A stretch of 64,000 nt of DNA from CAYFZO01 sp965211995 (GTDB lineage: Bacteria > Pseudomonadota > Gammaproteobacteria > Poriferisulfidales > Oxydemutatoraceae): NCBI GenBank assembly GCA_965211995.1, contig OZ243040.1, positions 248,001 through 312,000 on the forward strand, written 5' to 3'. The notes beneath the pieces are model-generated. The model saw nothing but the letters and a program-made list of their open reading frames with translations. It made no database searches and was not told where the DNA came from. Of the stretch, positions 18,797 through 28,695 are shown piece after piece. Numbering within the stretch: position 1 is the stretch's first letter; each line of letters opens with the position of its first letter. The translations under genes were made by a program, and so were the position numbers.

Positions 18797-20517
18797 GACC
18801 GCGCCTCGCCGCCGGCCTGGCGCTGTGCTTCGCCGTGTTCGCGGCGGCCACCGCGACGTCTCCCGCAATGGCCGGGGGCGCGGCGCGCAGCGACGAGGTC
18901 AAAGTCATCCTCGACCGCGCGGTCGTCTCCCATAACGAGACTTTCAAGGTCAGGTTCACCACCGCAGCCGGCAACGCGGCCGACCCCGACTGGTCGCCGC
19001 TGCAAAAAAACTTTCACCTGCGGTCGAAAAGCCAGAAACTTCGGCAGACGACCGTGAACGGCGTGTCGCGTGCGTTGCGCGAATGGAGCGTGCAGTTGCA
19101 GCCCAGGCGCGCGGGTCAATTGACAATACCGCCGCTCAAGTTCGGCGCGGTGCGCAGCCGGGCGACGCCGCTTCAGGTAAAGCCGCGCCCGCCGCAGCCG
19201 ACCCGCGGCGGGCGCGCCGGCGAGGAGTTTTTTATCGAAGTCAGCGCGCAGCCGGAGAGCCCTTACGTGCAGGCACAGGTGCTGTTCACCCTGCGGGTGT
19301 TCATGCTGCACGGCCTGCGCGGTTCGGTGAGTCCGCCGCAGAGCAGCAACAAGGCGATTGTCGAGAACCTCGGGAACGCGCGCCGCTACCGCACTCAGCG
19401 CGGCGGCGGCAACTACGAAGTGTATGAAAGGCGCTACCTGATTTATCCGCAGAACAGCGGCAAGGTGGTGATCAAGCCGGTCGCCATCACCGGCTCTTAC
19501 GTCAAGCAGGGGCGGCGGTTTTCGGTGAAGAAACGCTCGCGGCCGGTGACTCTGAAAGTCCGGCAGGTGCCGGCGTCGTTTCCCGGAAAGTTCTGGCTGC
19601 CCGCGGAGAATTTCAAGATCGAGGAAAATTGGTCGGCCGATTTGTCGGCGTGGCGCGCGGGAGAGCCCGTCACGCGCACGCTCGGTCTCAGGGCGAACGG
19701 CCTGCTCGCGAAGCAAGTGCCCGAGGTGGATCTGTCGGTCGGCGACGGCTTCAGGTTCTATACCGAGTCGGCGGATTTCAAGAACGAGCGCCGCGGCAAC
19801 ACCAGCGTCGGCAGGCGCCTGCAATCGGTGGTGCTGATCCCGGCGCAGCCCGGCACTTACACGCTGCCCGCCGTCGAAGTGCCGTGGTGGAATACGCGCA
19901 CCGACCGTCTTGAGTTCGCCCGGTTGCCGGCGCAAGACGTGACGGTCGGCGAGGCCGCTTTCAGCGAATTGACGGTGGACGAGCCGCCGCCCGCGGTGGC
20001 CGCAGACGAGGTTGAGCGGGAGTCCGCGGTGGTCGCGGCCGCGGGCGGCGGCGCCCCGTGGTTTTGGGTCAGCGCCGTCTTGCTGCTTGGCTGGCTCGCA
20101 ACGACGGCGGTGATGTGGCGCGGCGAGGGGGTGTATCGCCTGTTGCGCGCCGCGCGCCGGCGCAGGGAAACCCTGCGCGAAAGGCGCGGAGCAATCCGTC
20201 AGGCGTGCCGGGACAACGACGCGGCGGCGGCGCGGGACGCGCTGATGCAGTGGGCGCGTCAGATGTGGCCCGACGACACGCCGACTTCTCTCGCTCAGGT
20301 CGGTGCCCGCTACAGCGGCATGGGCGGCGGCATGGTCGGCGGCGTGGTCGCGCAGCAGATTTTGAGGCTTGAGCGCGCGTTGTATGCGCGTGACGATAAG
20401 TGGCAGGGGGCGTTGCTTTGGGATGCTTTGAGTGAAACCTTTGCATCGCGCGGTTTCGCGGCCCGCGACAAACGGCAGGCCCGCCGCGACGGCCTGGAGC
20501 CGCTGCACAGGCTGTAG
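18793..20517 (+). CDS. batD: BatD family membrane protein
   Basis: The GTG overlapping the batB stop gives 574 residues with a clear signal peptide (GLALCFAVFAAATATSPAMA). The exported part is beta-rich, with the family features of repeated Ig-like domains (YEVYERRYLIYPQNSGKVVIKP) and a late transmembrane helix (WFWVSAVLLLGWLATTAVMW), followed by a basic cytoplasmic tail. BatD closes the operon. It ends only 7 bases from the convergent nadC stop, so the two transcripts must terminate in or across each other. Confidence 0.88.
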   Translation: MRPRLAAGLALCFAVFAAATATSPAMAGGAARSDEVKVILDRAVVSHNETFKVRFTTAAGNAADPDWSPLQKNFHLRSKSQKLRQTTVNGVSRALREWSVQLQPRRAGQLTIPPLKFGAVRSRATPLQVKPRPPQPTRGGRAGEEFFIEVSAQPESPYVQAQVLFTLRVFMLHGLRGSVSPPQSSNKAIVENLGNARRYRTQRGGGNYEVYERRYLIYPQNSGKVVIKPVAITGSYVKQGRRFSVKKRSRPVTLKVRQVPASFPGKFWLPAENFKIEENWSADLSAWRAGEPVTRTLGLRANGLLAKQVPEVDLSVGDGFRFYTESADFKNERRGNTSVGRRLQSVVLIPAQPGTYTLPAVEVPWWNTRTDRLEFARLPAQDVTVGEAAFSELTVDEPPPAVAADEVERESAVVAAAGGGAPWFWVSAVLLLGWLATTAVMWRGEGVYRLLRAARRRRETLRERRGAIRQACRDNDAAAARDALMQWARQMWPDDTPTSLAQVGARYSGMGGGMVGGVVAQQILRLERALYARDDKWQGALLWDALSETFASRGFAARDKRQARRDGLEPLHRL

Positions 20518-20524
20518 CGGCACT

Positions 20525-21376
20525 TCAATCGAATTGCATGGACAGATCGAGTGCGCGCAGATGCTTGGTCAGCGCGCCGACCGAGATGCAGTCCACGTGG
20601 GTTCCTGCGAGGCGCGCGACGTCGTCGAGACCGATGCCGCCTGAGACTTCGATCTTGGCTTTGCCCGCGATTGCTTGCACCGCCGCCGCGGTCTCGTCGG
20701 CGCCGAAGTTGTCGAGCATGATCGTGTCGGCCCCCGCCGCAAGCGCTTCCTCGACCTGTTCCATGGACGCGGCCTCGACCTCGACCGCGAGGCCTGGCCT
20801 GGCCCGGCGCGCCGCCGCGACCGCCGCTGCGACCGAGCCGCACGCGCGGACGTGGTTGTCCTTGAGCAAAATCGCGTCCGACAATCCCAGGCGGTGGTTG
20901 ACGCCGCCGCCGCACGCGACCGCGTATTTCTGCGCGAGCCGCAGCCCCGGCAAGGTTTTGCGCGTGTCCTTGATAACGCCGCCCGCCGCGCGCGCGACGA
21001 ACTCGGCGGTCGCGGTCGCGGTGCCGGATAAGGTCTGCACGAAGTTGAGCGCACAGCGCTCGCCGCGCAGCAGACTGTTTGCGCTGCCGCTGACGGTGCA
21101 CAGGCAGGCGTCTTTGGCTATCGCGTCGCCGTCGCGCAGACGCCAGCGCACCGCGACCGCCGCGTCGATCTGCAAGAACACTTCATCGAACCAGAACACG
21201 CCGGCGAGTACGCCCGCCTCGCGGCTGATGACCCGCGCCGACGCCATGGCACTTGCGGCAACGGCGGCGGCGCTCGCATCGTCGCCGGCGCCGTCTTCCT
21301 CAAGCGCCGCCGCGACCTGCCGCTCAATCGCCCGCCTGAGCGGGGCGGGGCATTGTCCTGGCCGGAGCACGGTCAT
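20525..21376 (-). CDS. nadC: Nicotinate-nucleotide pyrophosphorylase (carboxylating)
   Basis: The 283-residue protein is quinolinate phosphoribosyltransferase. It converts quinolinate and PRPP to nicotinate mononucleotide, CO2 and pyrophosphate in de novo NAD synthesis. Family motifs are EDGAGDD near the N-terminus, NFVQTLSGTAT, the lysine- and arginine-containing DTRKTLPGLR, NHRLGLSDAILLKDNH, and the barrel-closing EVSGGIGLDDV. Length is normal. nadA and nadB are not in this window. Its 5' side faces an 800-bp gene-free region. Confidence 0.95.
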   Translation of the reverse strand: MTVLRPGQCPAPLRRAIERQVAAALEEDGAGDDASAAAVAASAMASARVISREAGVLAGVFWFDEVFLQIDAAVAVRWRLRDGDAIAKDACLCTVSGSANSLLRGERCALNFVQTLSGTATATAEFVARAAGGVIKDTRKTLPGLRLAQKYAVACGGGVNHRLGLSDAILLKDNHVRACGSVAAAVAAARRARPGLAVEVEAASMEQVEEALAAGADTIMLDNFGADETAAAVQAIAGKAKIEVSGGIGLDDVARLAGTHVDCISVGALTKHLRALDLSMQFD

Positions 21377-21619
21377 TGGGAGGCTTCCTCATACAGTCGC
21401 AACATGGAAACAGATATTGCGGCTACTTTCAGGCGAGAGGGCATCGGAGGCGTGTTGTCAGGGGGGCAAGTTCGGGGTGGGATCTGGAGCGGGTTTAGGA
21501 CGAATTGAGGGGGGATTTAGCCGAAGTGCCCTTTCCAACAGTGATTCATACCAAATCGAGCACTGACTGCCAATCTTAGCACGAAAACCTTATAAATACT
21601 TGATATTTTTTGTATAAAA

Positions 21620-21674
21620 TGGAGTCTTAAACTCCATTTTTAATTTAAAACCGGAGTTTTCAACTCCATTTTTT
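21620..21674. terminator. Two small hairpins with T-runs in an AT-rich island
   Basis: TGGAGT at 21620-21625 pairs with ACTCCA at 21631-21636, followed by TTTTT. GGAGTT at 21653-21658 pairs with AACTCC at 21662-21667, followed by ATTTTTT. Both lie in a stretch (about 21580-21680) that is far more AT-rich than anything nearby. The symmetric first hairpin also has a T-run on the minus strand. They could terminate transcription or be a regulatory or mobile remnant. Confidence 0.5.
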
Positions 21675-21720
21675 CCGTAAAATACCCCGATGATCCGGCG
21701 ACTTTTCAAACCGCCCGGGA

Positions 21721-22118
21721 AAAGATCTTTCGGCGGTATCTTCCTGCGCTCAGTCTCACGGGGGGAGCCTGTAGGCTGAACGCCGATGCGCTGAGTGACG
21801 GCCAAACGGAGACGGGTACGTTCGCGGTGACAACGGCCGGGGACGCTCCGGCCACGGCGGCGTTTTCCTTGTGTCGCACTTCGGGCCGGAAGTTGGGCGG
21901 CGCGTAACGAGCACGCCGCCAAGTCCGGCTGTGCCATGGAAAGATCTTTCGGCGGCGTCTTCCTGCGCTCAGTCTCACGGGGGGAGCCTGTAGGCTGAAC
22001 GCCGATGCGCTGAGTGACGGCCAAACGGAGACGGGTACGTTCGCGGTGACAGTGACCGGGGACGTTCAGGCCACGGCGGCGGTGACGGGTACGGGCGACC
22101 CGCCGGTTGTGCTTGCCG
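21721..22118 (+). repeat. 219-bp direct repeat carrying VCBS-like coding remnants
   Basis: A block starting aaagatctttcggcgg at 21721 recurs at 21940. Each copy contains a plus-strand remnant (from 21776 and 21995) reading LNADALSDGQTETGTFAVT. In the second copy it continues through VTGDVQATAAVTGTGD, a VCBS-type ending. Between the copies, at about 21872-21905, lies one terminal end of the dispersed inverted-repeat element in reverse orientation. No intact gene is present. Confidence 0.65.
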
Positions 22119-22193
22119 CGGTTCTTCAATGCCGACCGCAAGGCCGCGGCGCCGGCTTGCAATCTTGCCGAAGAAACGGCGGGCGTCTCGCGC

Positions 22194-23363
22194 TTAGTCC
22201 AGCGCCACCCTCACGCCCGCAAAAATATGCCGCTTGTCGGCGGTGTGGAAGTTTCTGAACGTCGTGCGGCGCAGCACGTCGGGCGTATGGCGGCTGTGTC
22301 CGCGCAGCGAATAGTGCGCGTTGTTGAACCACGGGGTCGAGTATTCGTCGTAGGGAAAGGGCTTGAAGCCGGGGTACGGGTGGAACGCGTTGTCGCACCA
22401 CTCCCACGCTTGGCCGTTCGGGCGGATGCGCCCGTCGGCGGGGGCTTGCGCATGTGCCGCTTCCCACTCGCTTTCGTGCGGCAGGCGCGCGCCGGCGTAG
22501 CGCGCGAACGCGCAGGCTTCGTGGCGACTCAGCCCGTGCACCGGGTCGTCCGCCCCGAGATCGTGGCAGCCGCGGCCGTCGGCGCCGTGCCACGCGCCGG
22601 CGTCGTCGCTGAGCCAGTGGTGCGGCGCGCGCGCGCCGGTTTGGCGCAGCCATTGCAGGCCCTCGGCGTCCCACCACGCGGCGTTGCGGTAACCGCCGCT
22701 TGTGATGAAGCCGAGAAACTCGGCGTTGGTCGCGGGCGTTGCGTTGAGCGCGAACGCCGGCAGCGTCTTCCGGTGTCTAGGCAATTCGTTGTCGAAGCAC
22801 CAGGGGCCGGCGCCGCCGATCTCGCACTCGCCGCCGTCGCAGGCGACGGGCTGCAAGCGCACGGCGACGGGTTCCAGCCGCTGTTGCGGACGGTAGCCGC
22901 GCGCGCGCTTGCGCAGTTGCCGCTCGGTCAGCGCCATCTGCATGGTCTCCAGGTGCATCGCGTGGTGCTGCACGAGGAATTTCAGCAGATAGCCGTTTTG
23001 CATCAGGCGGTGGGCCGCGAGCGCGGGCGGCGGGTCTTCAAGCAGCGCGAGGTTATCGCGCTGCTTGAGCAGGCAGTCACGGAGCAGCGTGCTTTTGGGC
23101 GGCAGTCGCCCGCCGCGCGCAAACTTGCGGGCGTTTTGCGGCAGATACAATTCGCGCACGGGCGCGGTCGCGCGGTCGTCTCCGAGAAGGGCTTCCCTGA
23201 GCCAGTAGTTTTCGATGAACGTCGCGTGTCCGAGATGCCAGCCGAGCGGGCTGAGGCTGGGATGGAACTGTGCGCGGCAGTCTTGTTCGTCAAGCGGTGC
23301 GATCAGTTCGCGCAGCGCGTTTTGCATTTCGGCAAAGCGCAGGATTTCCGGGGTGTGCGCCAT
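22194..23363 (-). CDS. egtB: Ergothioneine synthase EgtB (sulfoxide synthase)
   Basis: The 389-residue protein matches EgtB. This is the non-heme iron enzyme that joins hercynine to gamma-glutamylcysteine (or cysteine) and oxidises the product to a sulfoxide. The N-terminal DinB-like domain shows GWHLGHATFIENYWL and the later HHAMHLETM, which together supply the metal-binding histidines. The C-terminal half is a formylglycine-generating-enzyme-like fold, with LPRHRKTLPAFALNATPATNAEFLGF, RLPHESEWEAA, GQAWEWCDNAFHPYPGF and FRNFHTADKRHIFAGVR. It lies 12 bases downstream of egtC. Confidence 0.95.
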   Translation of the reverse strand: MAHTPEILRFAEMQNALRELIAPLDEQDCRAQFHPSLSPLGWHLGHATFIENYWLREALLGDDRATAPVRELYLPQNARKFARGGRLPPKSTLLRDCLLKQRDNLALLEDPPPALAAHRLMQNGYLLKFLVQHHAMHLETMQMALTERQLRKRARGYRPQQRLEPVAVRLQPVACDGGECEIGGAGPWCFDNELPRHRKTLPAFALNATPATNAEFLGFITSGGYRNAAWWDAEGLQWLRQTGARAPHHWLSDDAGAWHGADGRGCHDLGADDPVHGLSRHEACAFARYAGARLPHESEWEAAHAQAPADGRIRPNGQAWEWCDNAFHPYPGFKPFPYDEYSTPWFNNAHYSLRGHSRHTPDVLRRTTFRNFHTADKRHIFAGVRVALD

Positions 23364-23375
23364 GTTCGGCCGGCT

Positions 23376-24173
23376 TCAGTCCCCGGTCTGATCCAGGGGG
23401 CGCAGCGCGGCGGGGCGCTCGCGTGCCAGCGTGAGCAGGTGGCCTGCGGGCACTTCGCGCCAGCCGCCGTCGCCGGTCAGCCGCTCCGATGCGATCAGCC
23501 GCGAGCCGGCGGGAAAGCCGGTGACGCCCGCCTCGGCATAGTACAGCGTCGGCGCCTCGGCGTGCAGCGCAAAGCGCAGGGCGCAGAGGCGGTCGCCGTC
23601 GGCGGCGACGAGGTTCAGCATCGCCGGTTTTTCGTGCAGGTTTTGCCGGCACCACCCGGCGGTGTCGGCGAGTGCGGCTTCGAGGTCGCCGGATCGTTTT
23701 GCGGCGAACTCGCACAGCAGGCCGAACAGGTATTCGGAATCGGTCAGTCCGCGTATGTTCTCGACCACGCCGGCGCTGAGTTCGGCGACGATCGCCTGGC
23801 GCACGCCCCGGTTGAAATCCCCGATGAAGCCGTTGTGCACGAACATCAGGCGCCCGTGCCTGAACGGTTGCACGTTGAGCGGCGACGCACCGTAGTCGGC
23901 GGTCGCGCTTCTGACCATCGCGAGCCACAGCGGCGCGCGCAGTGCGTCGCCGAGGCCGGGCAAATTAAAATCGGCCCATATCGGCGCCTGATTGCAGTAG
24001 GCGGCGGGCGTGCCGTCGGGCAGATACCAGCCGAAACCGAAACCGTCGGCGTTGAGTTTCGCGTAACTCAGCTCTTTCGGTTGCCACGATTGCATATAAA
24101 GGCTATGCTCAGGTTCAAGCAGCAGCGTTTTGAGCGGCAGTTCTTCCCCGAGATAGGCGGCGAGGCGGCACAT
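23376..24173 (-). CDS. egtC: Ergothioneine pathway amidohydrolase EgtC
   Basis: The 265-residue class II glutamine amidotransferase-like protein begins MCRLAAYLG, which exposes Cys2 as the N-terminal nucleophile after Met removal. LNADGFGFGWY and FVHNGFIGDF are typical of the family. By family it removes the gamma-glutamyl group from gamma-glutamyl-hercynylcysteine sulfoxide. Its presence suggests this organism uses the gamma-glutamylcysteine form of the pathway. It is divergent from egtD with only 45 bases between start codons, so the control elements must overlap. Confidence 0.93.
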   Translation of the reverse strand: MCRLAAYLGEELPLKTLLLEPEHSLYMQSWQPKELSYAKLNADGFGFGWYLPDGTPAAYCNQAPIWADFNLPGLGDALRAPLWLAMVRSATADYGASPLNVQPFRHGRLMFVHNGFIGDFNRGVRQAIVAELSAGVVENIRGLTDSEYLFGLLCEFAAKRSGDLEAALADTAGWCRQNLHEKPAMLNLVAADGDRLCALRFALHAEAPTLYYAEAGVTGFPAGSRLIASERLTGDGGWREVPAGHLLTLARERPAALRPLDQTGD

Positions 24174-24218
24174 GGTTTTTGCGTTGCGTCTCAGCGGTCC
24201 CGCTCAGCAACAGACTTG

Positions 24219-25280
24219 ATGCCTAATCCGAGAGACAACCTGGCGACGGTGGATCCGTGTTTTTCCGGGCGGGGCGCGCAGGGGCTTAATCGCGTCGACG
24301 TCGCACCCGCGCACGCGGTCAACACACTCAAGCAGGACGTGACCGCAGGATTGTTCTCGAAGCCGCGCAAGTTGTCTCCCAAGTATTTTTACGATGAGCA
24401 CGGTTCGAAGTTGTTCGACCGCATTTGCGAAACTCACGAGTATTATCTTACACGCACCGAGGACGAGTTGCTGAGGGAAAACGCCGACGAGATCATCGAG
24501 TTGGCCAGACCCGACCATATCATCGAATTCGGCAGCGGCACTTCGCGCAAGACGCGCGCGCTGTTCGACGCCTGCGAGCGCCGCGGCGCGCCGTGCACCT
24601 ACTGGGCGATGGACATTTGCGCCGAAATGATCGAGGCGGGCGCGCGCGGGCTGCAACGGGAATACCTGTGGCTCGAGGTCAACGCGCTGGTCGGCGACTA
24701 CAGCGCGGGGCTCGAGAACATCAAGTTGCCCGAAGGGCGGTGGCTGGCGTTGTTTCTCGGCAGCACGGTCGGCAATCTGAACAAAAGCGAGGCGGTGGAT
24801 CTGTTGCGGGAGATACGCAGCCTGCTCGGTCCCGACAGCGCCTTGCTGCTCGGCGCCGACCTCGTCAAGCACAGGGATTTGCTGGACGCGGCCTACGACG
24901 ACGCGCAGGGCTTGACCGCTTCTTTCAATCTCAACGTGCTGAACGTGCTCAACCGCGAACTCGACGCCGATTTCGCGCTTGAGAATTTCTCGCACTACGC
25001 CTTTTTCAACGAGCGCAAGCACCGGGTCGAGATGCACCTGGTTTCGCGCAAAAGACAACGGATTCGCTTCGGTTCGATGGGGCGCTCGCTCCGGTTGGAG
25101 CGCGGAGAAACAATCCGCACCGAGATCAGCCGCAAGTTCACGCGCGACGGTATCGAGCAACTGATGGATTCAAGCGAATGTGCCCCGTTGCGCCATTTTG
25201 TTTCCGAGAACGAGTACTTCTCGTTGATGCTCGCGCACACCGGCACCGGTGGCGTGCGTGCGGCGGCGCCCGGCGCGTGA
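24219..25280 (+). CDS. egtD: L-histidine N-alpha-methyltransferase EgtD
   Basis: EgtD trimethylates histidine to hercynine using S-adenosylmethionine, the first ergothioneine step. The ATG at 24219 gives 353 residues; the large upstream extension of the frame is the antisense of egtC and egtB. Motifs are LSPKYFYDEHGSKLFDRIC, HEYYLTRTE, the SAM-binding IIEFGSGTSRKT, LALFLGSTVGNLN and the late FVSENEYFSLMLA. No egtE-like C-S lyase is seen, so the last step must be encoded elsewhere. Confidence 0.93.
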   Translation: MPNPRDNLATVDPCFSGRGAQGLNRVDVAPAHAVNTLKQDVTAGLFSKPRKLSPKYFYDEHGSKLFDRICETHEYYLTRTEDELLRENADEIIELARPDHIIEFGSGTSRKTRALFDACERRGAPCTYWAMDICAEMIEAGARGLQREYLWLEVNALVGDYSAGLENIKLPEGRWLALFLGSTVGNLNKSEAVDLLREIRSLLGPDSALLLGADLVKHRDLLDAAYDDAQGLTASFNLNVLNVLNRELDADFALENFSHYAFFNERKHRVEMHLVSRKRQRIRFGSMGRSLRLERGETIRTEISRKFTRDGIEQLMDSSECAPLRHFVSENEYFSLMLAHTGTGGVRAAAPGA

Positions 25281-25421
25281 CCGGCCCGCGGCTCTCGCCA
25301 GGCCGCGCGTCCGGTCAACCGAAGAGCCTTTGCCGCCGGCGCACTCCCGGGCAAATGCCGGCTTCATTGTTTTGCCGGCGTGCGCCGGGCGCCGCCGGGT
25401 GAGAGATGCGGGTTAAGGCAC

Positions 25422-25538
25422 ATGTCGAAACCGCTGGTTCTTGTCGTTGACGACGATCCGGGGATTCGCCGGATGGTCGGCGTGCTGCTCGGCGGCGGGG
25501 GGTATAAAGCGGCCGGGGCGGGCGCCGCGTATCAACGG
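25422..25538 (+). pseudogene. Truncated duplicate of the phoB 5' end
   Basis: MSKPLVLVVDDDPGIRRMV and the next residues repeat the first 35 residues or so of PhoB, with changes (GGGGYKAAGAGAAYQ). They then run into a copy of the phoB upstream sequence. The period is 188 bp (start codons at 25422 and 25610) and the unit includes the phoB leader. The frame has no receiver aspartate. Confidence 0.8.
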
Positions 25539-25609
25539 GCAAATGCCGGCTTCATTATTTTGCCGGCGTGCGCCGGGCGCCGCCGGGTGAGAGATGCGGG
25601 TTAAGGCGC

Positions 25610-26320
<711 letters not shown>

Positions 26321-26327
26321 CGCGCTG

Positions 26328-27578
26328 ATGCTTGATGAGTTGCTGCTGCTGGTCTTCCTTGCGCTCGCGGGCGCAGGCGCGGGCGCGGTGCTGTCGTCGC
26401 CGCTCGCCGGCTTGCTCGCCGGCGTCGGCGCGTGGACGGTGTTGCAGTTTGTGCGGTTGCTGCGTCTGAGCCGCTGGCTGGCCGGCGCCGCGCCGCCGGG
26501 CGAATTGCGGGGTTTCGGGAGCGCGGGGCTGTGGGGCGAGGTGTACCGGCGCGTCGCCCGTCTCAGGCGGGCCGCCGACGCCGGCGAGAAGGATCGTCGG
26601 CGCATCCGCCTCGAGGACGGCGTCGCCGCCCTGCCTTACGGCTTCGCGGTCGTCACCCGCGGCGGGCGTCTCAAGTGGTTCAACGCCGCCGCTTCCGATC
26701 TGTTGCACCTGTCTCATCCCGGCGACGTCGGCCGGGAGATCGCGCACCTGGTCAGGCAGCCGGACTTCGTCGCCGCGCTCGAAAGCGGCGAGGACGGCGC
26801 CGAAGTGGCTCTGAACGTTTACGGGAAGCCCCTGGCCGCTTACGTTTCATCGTTCGGCGACGGCGCTTACCGCCTGATCACGGTGCAGGATCTGAGCCGC
26901 GTACGCCGTCTCGAACGCGCGCGCAGCGAACTGCTCGGCAACGTCGCGCATGAGTTGAAGACGCCGCTGACCGTGATCCGCGGCTACGCCGAGATCATCG
27001 CCGCCGGAAAATCACCGGCGGACGGCGCGGCGGCGCACATCGGCAGGCAGGCCGAGCGCATGAACCGCATCGTTGACGATCTGCTGATGCTGGAACGGCT
27101 GGAGGGAAGGCCGCTGTCCGCGCACGACGTCGAGCCGGTGAAACTGCGTCAACTTGCCGATGAAGTCGCGCAGGAAGCGGCGATGATCGGCCGCGCGAAC
27201 CGGTGCCGGATCGAAGTCGTCGTGGACGAGGACGCGACGCTTCACGGCGACCGCAGCGAGTTGCACAGCGTACTGTCCAATCTGGTCGGCAACGCGGTGC
27301 GTTATTCCCCCGAGGGCGGCGTCGTGCACGTGAGTTGGTCGCGCGACGGCGGCCGGCTTTCGGTGTCCGACCAGGGGCCGGGCATAGACCCGGCGCATTT
27401 GCCGCGCCTGACCGAGCGTTTTTACCGTGCGGACAAAAGCCGTTCACCCGAGTCGGGCGGCACCGGTCTCGGCCTCGCGATCGTCAAACACGTGCTGCAA
27501 AGGCACGGTGCGTCCCTGCGCATCGAAAGCGAACTCGGCAAGGGCAGCGTGTTTCACTGCGATTTTCCACGGCAGTAA
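26328..27578 (+). CDS. phoR: PhoR-like sensor histidine kinase
   Basis: The 416-residue kinase has an N-terminal hydrophobic segment (residues of about 4-42), a short linker, and a PAS-like domain (LPYGFAVVTRGGRLKWFN). The HisKA motif HELKTPLTVIRG places the phosphorylated histidine at about residue 208. An HATPase domain follows with NLVGNAVRYSPEGG, DQGPGIDP and GGTGLGLAIVKH. This is the standard PhoR layout, with no large periplasmic sensor, so the phosphate signal probably comes through the Pst-PhoU system encoded elsewhere. Confidence 0.9.
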   Translation: MLDELLLLVFLALAGAGAGAVLSSPLAGLLAGVGAWTVLQFVRLLRLSRWLAGAAPPGELRGFGSAGLWGEVYRRVARLRRAADAGEKDRRRIRLEDGVAALPYGFAVVTRGGRLKWFNAAASDLLHLSHPGDVGREIAHLVRQPDFVAALESGEDGAEVALNVYGKPLAAYVSSFGDGAYRLITVQDLSRVRRLERARSELLGNVAHELKTPLTVIRGYAEIIAAGKSPADGAAAHIGRQAERMNRIVDDLLMLERLEGRPLSAHDVEPVKLRQLADEVAQEAAMIGRANRCRIEVVVDEDATLHGDRSELHSVLSNLVGNAVRYSPEGGVVHVSWSRDGGRLSVSDQGPGIDPAHLPRLTERFYRADKSRSPESGGTGLGLAIVKHVLQRHGASLRIESELGKGSVFHCDFPRQ

Positions 27579-28182
27579 TTTGGTTTTAAGCTTGGTCCGG
27601 TGGTGCCGGTCGCGGATGCGGGGACGGGCTTGGAATCCGATCTTCTTATATTTGCAAACAGGCGGATGAGTCCATAACGGATGACGCCCGGCGTCGGCAT
27701 TTCGACGCCCTTGCGCGCAGGCGGCAACTTCCCGTCCGAAGTGCGACAAAAGAAAGCACAGCGGGCCGCGGGCAATCACTCGACCCTTGAGGGGGCCGGT
27801 CAGGCGCAACCCGGTCGGCGGGGGGAATACAGGAGACGACGCGGGCGGACACGGGAGGACGACGGGCCGGCGTTGCACTTCAGATTTGAATCCGCCGGGT
27901 TAATGCCGCCGGGCTATGGTGGCTTCGCTGCAGGTCCGGTATCGGCGGCATAAAGTCCGCCGGCTGATTTTGGACGCATCGCGGGCCGCGGCGGCGTGAG
28001 TTTCCCGGAAGCGAAGCACGTTGTTTCGGTGTCGGGCAGGGTCGGTGATCCCGCCAACCCTGTCCGGATCCGGGCGATGCGGTATCACTTTTTGATGCGG
28101 TGGCCGGTATGGCGGAGGTGCAAGGTTTCTCCTCCAGTCCGCAGGGGTGCCTTGCGTGTCTGAGCTCAGACGGCGCGCGCAC
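27579..28182. other. Gene-free region between phoR and folK
   Basis: It contains one complete copy of the dispersed inverted-repeat element (27729-27896) and about 280 bp in which I recognise no gene, RNA or clear terminator. Confidence 0.5.
27729..27896 (+). mobile_element. Dispersed inverted-repeat element, complete copy
   Basis: The left end is ttcccgtccgaagtgcgac and the right end gttgcacttcagatttgaat. Their inverted relationship is clear. The interior carries the common blocks cccttgagggggcc, gcaacccggtcggcgggg and the open frame ending RGRTREDDGPALHFRFES. Confidence 0.8.
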
Positions 28183-28689
28183 TCAGATTTTTCCGAGCGA
28201 AACCTGTGTAAGCGTTGGCGCGGTGCCCGCGAGATCCGCCCACAGTCCCGCGTAGGTCTTGCCGAGCACCGGATGCACGGCTGCGCTTGCGATGTCGGCG
28301 AGCGGGCGCAGCACGAAAGCGTATTGCACGATGTCGGCGTGCGGCAACTGCACGCCGTTTTCATTGATCACCAGGTCGCCGTGCAGGATCTGGTCCAGAT
28401 CGAGCGTTCTCGAGGCGAGGCGGTTTTTGCCGCGCGTGCGGCCGTGGCGTTGCTCGATCGTCCTGAGCGCGTCGGCTACGGCGCGGGGCGAGCGCCGGGT
28501 TTCAAACGCCGCGACCATGTTGTAGAAGTCGTCGCCGTCGAAGCCGGCCGCCTGCGATTCGTACACCGGCGACAGTTTGAGTTCGCCGAAAGTCTCGCGC
28601 AGCATTTTGACGCAGGAGACGACGTTGCGTCGTTTGTCTATGTTGCTGCCGATGCTGACATAGACCCGTTGTCCGCCCGCTTGCGGCAT
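28183..28689 (-). CDS. folK: 2-amino-4-hydroxy-6-hydroxymethyldihydropteridine pyrophosphokinase
   Basis: The 168-residue HPPK transfers pyrophosphate from ATP to 6-hydroxymethyl-dihydropterin in folate synthesis. Motifs are YVSIGSNIDKRRNV near the N-terminus, the substrate-binding VYESQAAGFDGDDFYNMV, and the signature NRLASRTLDLDQILHGD. It begins 6 bases after folB, so folB-folK form an operon on the minus strand. Confidence 0.94.
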   Translation of the reverse strand: MPQAGGQRVYVSIGSNIDKRRNVVSCVKMLRETFGELKLSPVYESQAAGFDGDDFYNMVAAFETRRSPRAVADALRTIEQRHGRTRGKNRLASRTLDLDQILHGDLVINENGVQLPHADIVQYAFVLRPLADIASAAVHPVLGKTYAGLWADLAGTAPTLTQVSLGKI

Positions 28690-28695
28690 AACGGT

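Noticed and set aside
17717..20523. Large minus-strand frames across batB and batD
   Set aside because: Arg/Ala-rich shadows of a well supported Bat operon with overlapping starts and stops.
22107..24218. 700-codon N-terminal extension of EgtD
   Set aside because: It is the antisense of egtB and egtC; EgtD homology starts only after the ATG at 24219.
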